A stretch of 7,993 nucleotides of DNA, from positions 1-7,993 of the forward strand of contig JAJZKL010000030.1 of NCBI GenBank assembly GCA_021804185.1, given 5' to 3'. The translations under genes and the position numbers were made by a program. Source of the stretch: Thermoplasmata archaeon. GTDB taxonomy: Archaea > Thermoplasmatota > Thermoplasmata > Thermoplasmatales > Thermoplasmataceae. The notes beneath the pieces are model-generated. The model was not told the DNA's origin. It ran no database searches and saw only the letters and a program-made list of their open reading frames with translations. Shown here in pieces: positions 5,350 to 7,993 of this stretch (positions are counted from its first letter, which is position 1; the number at the start of each line of letters is the position of its first letter).

Positions 5350-6642
5350 ATGAGTGAGTTCGATGCCATCGTTGTGGGTGGCGGACCTGCCGGTTCTTCT
5401 GCAGCTATGAGGCTGGCATCTGCTGGGCACAATGTTTTACTGGTTGAAAAAGCAGACCCGCCAGGAAGCAAGAATGTTTCAGGCGGGGTTCTCTGGGGGA
5501 ACGACCTGGAAGCCGTCATACCTGACTGGCAGAAGACAGCTCCTGTGGAGAGATACGTCAAAGCGAAGGGTGTGGGATTTCTTACTAAGGATTCCAACAT
5601 TGGTCTGGAGTTCAGGTCAAGCCTCTTCGACAAAAACAGGGCAGGGCATATGGTTCTTCGTGCCAAACTGGATCAATGGCTTGTTAAGAAGGCAAAGGAC
5701 ATGGGGGCAATGGTCGCTTCAGGAATTACAGTGGACAGGGTTGCCTTCGATAAGGGAAAGGCCATAGGGGTGGAGCAGGATGGCGATCTGATAACATCAG
5801 ACTGCGTTATCCTGGCAGAAGGTGCAAATCCGAGAGTTGCCATTGATTCTGGCCTCAGAGAGCCCCTAAACGACAAGGATGTTGCCATTGGCGTCAAAGA
5901 GGTAATCAAACTGTCCGAGAAGACTGTCAACGAAAGATTCAACCTCAGAGATAAAGAGGGTTTTGCAGGAGAATACGTGCTTGGATTCCTTCCTGACCAG
6001 GTTGAGGCAGGAGGATTCCTGTACACCAATAAGGAGACCATTTCCGCGGGTGTTGTCATCTCCATGAAGCATCTAAGGGAGAATGACAGAACATACTCCT
6101 TTGACATAATTGAGCAGTTCCTTGAACATCCAGCTATTGCTCCTCTAGTGGATGGGGGTTCTGTTGAAGAATACAGTGCTCACATGGTACAGGAAGGGGG
6201 AATTGAGAGAGTTCCCAAGCTCTTTGGAAATGGATACATGATTGCAGGTGATGCAGCAGGTTTCTCATTCAGCAATGGACTGGTCCTCCAGGGAATGAAT
6301 TATGCTATCGCATCCGGAATTGCGGCTGCGGACACATTAATTGAGGCAAAGAAGGGAAATGGAGTCAGTGAAGAGTCCCTGGCTGGATACAGGAAAAGGT
6401 TACTGGATTCCTACGTTCTGAAGGACCTTTACAATTTCAGGGGAATTGATGAGGTAACTTGGGGCAAACTCCCGCACAGGGCCATTCCCAATGCCCTGGA
6501 ACACATTATGAAAGGCCTTTTCATTGAGCAGGGTGTTCCAAAGAAGCATCTATACCAGTTGATGACAGAAGCTCTTGGGGAATCTGGAATCAGAACTTCA
6601 GATGCTGTGCTTGAAGGATACAGAATGTTGAGGAGGATGTAA
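5350..6642 (+). CDS. fixC: FixC / ETF-quinone oxidoreductase-like FAD protein
   Basis: FixC is the FAD subunit that takes electrons from the electron-transfer flavoprotein and passes them to a quinone. The 430-residue protein starts with a Rossmann FAD fold: DAIVVGGGPAGSS (5-17), with ribose-binding E33 at the end of the second strand (VLLVEK). KNVSGGVLWG (41-50) follows, and a second dinucleotide-contact motif sits at VILAEGANPRVA (153-164). GYMIAGDAAGFSFSNG (295-310) is the flavin-contact loop typical of the geranylgeranyl-reductase/FixC group, and GLVLQGMNYAIASGIAAADT (310-329) is the following helix. No membrane helix is seen, so any membrane contact would be peripheral. Within this group a geranylgeranyl reductase is the main alternative, but the adjacent fixX and etfBA make FixC much more likely. 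The gene is first in the operon and leaderless. Confidence 0.93.
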   Translation: MSEFDAIVVGGGPAGSSAAMRLASAGHNVLLVEKADPPGSKNVSGGVLWGNDLEAVIPDWQKTAPVERYVKAKGVGFLTKDSNIGLEFRSSLFDKNRAGHMVLRAKLDQWLVKKAKDMGAMVASGITVDRVAFDKGKAIGVEQDGDLITSDCVILAEGANPRVAIDSGLREPLNDKDVAIGVKEVIKLSEKTVNERFNLRDKEGFAGEYVLGFLPDQVEAGGFLYTNKETISAGVVISMKHLRENDRTYSFDIIEQFLEHPAIAPLVDGGSVEEYSAHMVQEGGIERVPKLFGNGYMIAGDAAGFSFSNGLVLQGMNYAIASGIAAADTLIEAKKGNGVSEESLAGYRKRLLDSYVLKDLYNFRGIDEVTWGKLPHRAIPNALEHIMKGLFIEQGVPKKHLYQLMTEALGESGIRTSDAVLEGYRMLRRM

Positions 6643-6643
6643 T

Positions 6644-6916
6644 ATGAAACTGGAAGATAGACTGGCACTATTGAATTATAAGATTGACAGAACTTATGCC
6701 CACATAACGGTAAAACCTGACATATGTGAGACATGCCCGGATCATTTCTGCACATTCTCATGCCCCGCCAAATGCTACACTCTTATTGACGGGAAACTGA
6801 ACTTCAAGTACGAGGACTGTGTTGAATGTGGAACCTGTGTTGTTGCATGTGCCCATGGTAGTGTTTCATGGACGAACAGCAAAGGTGCTCATGGCGTGAA
6901 GTATAAGTACGGGTGA
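6644..6916 (+). CDS. fixX: FixX-like ferredoxin, predicted dicluster
   Basis: This 90-residue ferredoxin-like protein is the partner of FixC. In classical FixX one CP motif plus CX2CX2C bind a single cluster. Here there are nine cysteines: C28, C31, C36, C40 (followed by P), C44, C59, C62, C65 and C69. They fit two [4Fe-4S] sites, CX2CX4CX3CP and CX2CX2CX3C, with C44 spare. FixX-type landmarks are CPAKCYTL (40-47), YEDCVECGTC (56-65) and the C-terminal HGVKYKYG (83-90). A strong SD, AGGAGG (6631-6636), sits 7 bases before the ATG, and fixC ends one base before it. The stop overlaps the etfB start by four bases. The likely role is passing electrons between FixC and an acceptor, in the cytoplasm or at the membrane surface. 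Confidence 0.93.
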   Translation: MKLEDRLALLNYKIDRTYAHITVKPDICETCPDHFCTFSCPAKCYTLIDGKLNFKYEDCVECGTCVVACAHGSVSWTNSKGAHGVKYKYG

Positions 6917-7719
6917 TAGAGCTGGCATTACATCTTGTAGTTCTGATAAAGGTTGTCCCTGACGGGAAGGAAGTTTTTGTCGATCCAGTAACGTTCACGC
7001 TGAACAGATCAATGGCAACAAACATCATTAATCCGGCTGATGAGAATGCACTGGAGGCTGCTTTGCAGATCAAAGACCAGACGGACGCAAAGGTCACTGT
7101 AATGACCATGGCTCCACCTTTTGCGGAACCATTCCTGATGGAATGCATGTCCAGAGGTGCTGATGAAGCAGTCCTGATTAGCGATCGTGCGGTTGCCGGG
7201 TCTGATACCTATCCAACAAGCCTGACAGTGGCCGCTGCCATAAAGAAGATGGGGGATGTCGATATTGTTTTTGCAGGTGAGAAAACATCCGATTCGAGTA
7301 CAGGGCATGTTGGGCCAGGAGTGGCAGAATTCATTGGGGCAGAACTGGCTTCCTACTCAAGGAAGGTTACATATGAGAATGGTTATGTCACAGCAGAAAG
7401 GGAACTGGAAAACGGTATTGAAGAGGTCAGAATCCCAACTCCCGCCGTTGTTACAATACTTACGGATTCAAACGACCCGAGAAGGGCAACCCTCAGGAAA
7501 AAGATTGACGCAATGAAAAGGGGGATTATCACGTGGTCACTTGCCGATATCAACATACCAGCTGACTGGGTTGGCCTGAGGTCTTCACCTACAGTCGTTA
7601 AGAAAATGCTTCCATTCCCGAGGAAGGACAGAAAGGGAGAGAAGATAGAGAAGGAGAAAATCCCTGAGCTAATAGATAACCTGGTAAAATCAGGTGTTAT
7701 AAGAGTGGAGGCTGAATGA
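6913..7719 (+). CDS. etfB: Electron-transfer flavoprotein beta subunit (EtfB/FixA)
   Basis: EtfB pairs with EtfA to form the FAD-carrying electron-transfer flavoprotein. The 268 residues show the family's HUP-type fold: VVLIKVVPD (9-17), NPADENALEAAL (40-51), RGADEAVLISDRAVAGSDTY (81-100), AAAIKK (107-112), EKTSDSSTGHVGPGVAEF (123-140), TDSNDPRRATL (184-194) and C-terminal GLRSSPTVVKKMLP (221-234). The start is GTG at 6913, overlapping the fixX stop as GTGA, a typical coupled start. It adds about six residues before the usual beginning of the family, and no better start lies downstream. The common nucleotide loop DGDTxQVGP reads DSSTGHVGP, with Ser and His in place of the second Asp and the Gln. 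EtfA follows after one base. Adjacent fixC and fixX make an EtfABCX-type complex likely. Confidence 0.93.
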   Translation: MIELALHLVVLIKVVPDGKEVFVDPVTFTLNRSMATNIINPADENALEAALQIKDQTDAKVTVMTMAPPFAEPFLMECMSRGADEAVLISDRAVAGSDTYPTSLTVAAAIKKMGDVDIVFAGEKTSDSSTGHVGPGVAEFIGAELASYSRKVTYENGYVTAERELENGIEEVRIPTPAVVTILTDSNDPRRATLRKKIDAMKRGIITWSLADINIPADWVGLRSSPTVVKKMLPFPRKDRKGEKIEKEKIPELIDNLVKSGVIRVEAE

Positions 7720-7720
7720 A

Positions 7721-7993
7721 ATGGCTGAGATGAAAAAGGCGGAGCCACCGAAAGATGTTTCACAGTACAAAGGGATAATGGTATATCTGGACTCATTTGA
7801 CGGCAAGCTTACAAGGGCCGCACATGAGATGATAGGTGTGGGCCGAAAGATGGCCGATAAGGTAAAGGAACACTGCATAGGAGTTGTTATTGGGGATAAG
7901 GTGGATTCCATGGCAGATGATGCAGGGAAATATGGGTGCGATGAAGTCTACGGATTTGAATCACATGACCTTTCCATGTACAGATCAGGCCTG
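7721..7993 (+). CDS. etfA: Electron-transfer flavoprotein alpha subunit (EtfA/FixB), N-terminal part
   Basis: The first 91 codons are present and the gene runs off the window. The translation begins MAEMKKAEPPKDVSQYKG, followed by an EtfA-like N-terminal domain: IMVYLDSFDGKLTRAAHEMI (19-38), a helix around GRKMADKV (41-48), VVIGDKVDSMADDAGKYGCD (55-74) and VYGFESHDLSMYR (76-88). This is the alpha-subunit pattern of a strand, a DGK turn, a helix and an IGD strand end. The FAD-binding C-terminal domain lies outside the window. GGAGG (7707-7711), inside the end of etfB, lies 9 bases before the ATG, and etfB ends one base before it. There is no N-terminal ferredoxin domain. The family call leans partly on position after etfB. 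Confidence 0.88.
   Translation, partial: MAEMKKAEPPKDVSQYKGIMVYLDSFDGKLTRAAHEMIGVGRKMADKVKEHCIGVVIGDKVDSMADDAGKYGCDEVYGFESHDLSMYRSGL

Noticed and set aside
5673..6107. 144-codon minus-strand open frame opposite fixC
   Set aside because: Its Ser/Pro/Leu-rich translation mirrors fixC codons and it lies wholly within a conserved gene. It is a shadow frame.
6913..6930. Different start for EtfB giving the usual short N-terminus
   Set aside because: The expected position (just before HLVVLIK) is TTA-CAT, which is not a start codon. The GTG overlapping the fixX stop is the best available.
7383..7796. 137-codon minus-strand open frame opposite etfB and etfA
   Set aside because: It spans the junction of two well-supported genes, has a biased Ser/Phe-rich translation, and no initiation signals.

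Overview
The window looks like a stretch of core chromosome from a thermoacidophilic euryarchaeon of the Thermoplasmata (Thermoplasmatales-like). The archaeal assignment rests on a Kae1-Bud32 fusion, an archaeal-length ribosomal protein S6e next to translation factor aIF2-gamma, an archaeal-type HhH-GPD glycosylase, and promoters with a BRE/TATA-like box about 25-30 bases before the start codon, as expected for leaderless mRNAs. The narrower placement comes from the general resemblance of the proteins and is inference; no database search was possible.

Layout. Bases 1-36 hold the last 11 codons of an unidentified plus-strand gene. Bases 114-2286 (minus strand) are a two-gene unit: Kae1-Bud32, the tRNA t6A catalytic subunit fused to its KEOPS kinase/ATPase, followed with an 8-base overlap by a RdgB/HAM1 nucleotide-sanitising pyrophosphatase. 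A divergent promoter region (2287-2382) separates this unit from a plus-strand gene for a small, unrecognised protein with about four membrane segments and a C-terminal zinc ribbon (2383-2877). Bases 2995-4615 (plus) encode S6e and aIF2-gamma, one base apart. A HhH-GPD DNA glycosylase with an Fe-S loop (4609-5262, minus) runs tail-to-tail into aIF2-gamma with a 7-base overlap. A second divergent promoter region (5263-5349) leads to a tightly packed plus-strand operon, fixC-fixX-etfB-etfA (5350 to the window end; etfA is cut off).

How the genes work together. The first half is information processing and quality control: t6A modification of ANN-decoding tRNAs, removal of deaminated purine nucleotides, the small ribosomal subunit, initiator-tRNA delivery, and base-excision repair. 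The second half is an electron-transfer flavoprotein module. EtfAB collects electrons, FixC carries FAD and should pass electrons to a quinone, and FixX is a dicluster ferredoxin-like partner. Such FixABCX/EtfABCX complexes are known in several lineages to bifurcate NADH electrons between quinone and ferredoxin or flavodoxin. Whether this one bifurcates or simply serves acyl-CoA dehydrogenases cannot be decided from sequence alone.

Most of the window is recognisable housekeeping. The most unusual item is a perfect 20-bp inverted repeat (1-20 and 707-726) bracketing the RdgB gene and coding for the same peptide, ILEEVEK, near the ends of two facing genes. It could be an inversion or recombination site, a recent rearrangement, or an assembly fold-back artefact, because it begins exactly at the first base of the window. 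No mobile element, CRISPR array, tRNA or rRNA was seen.
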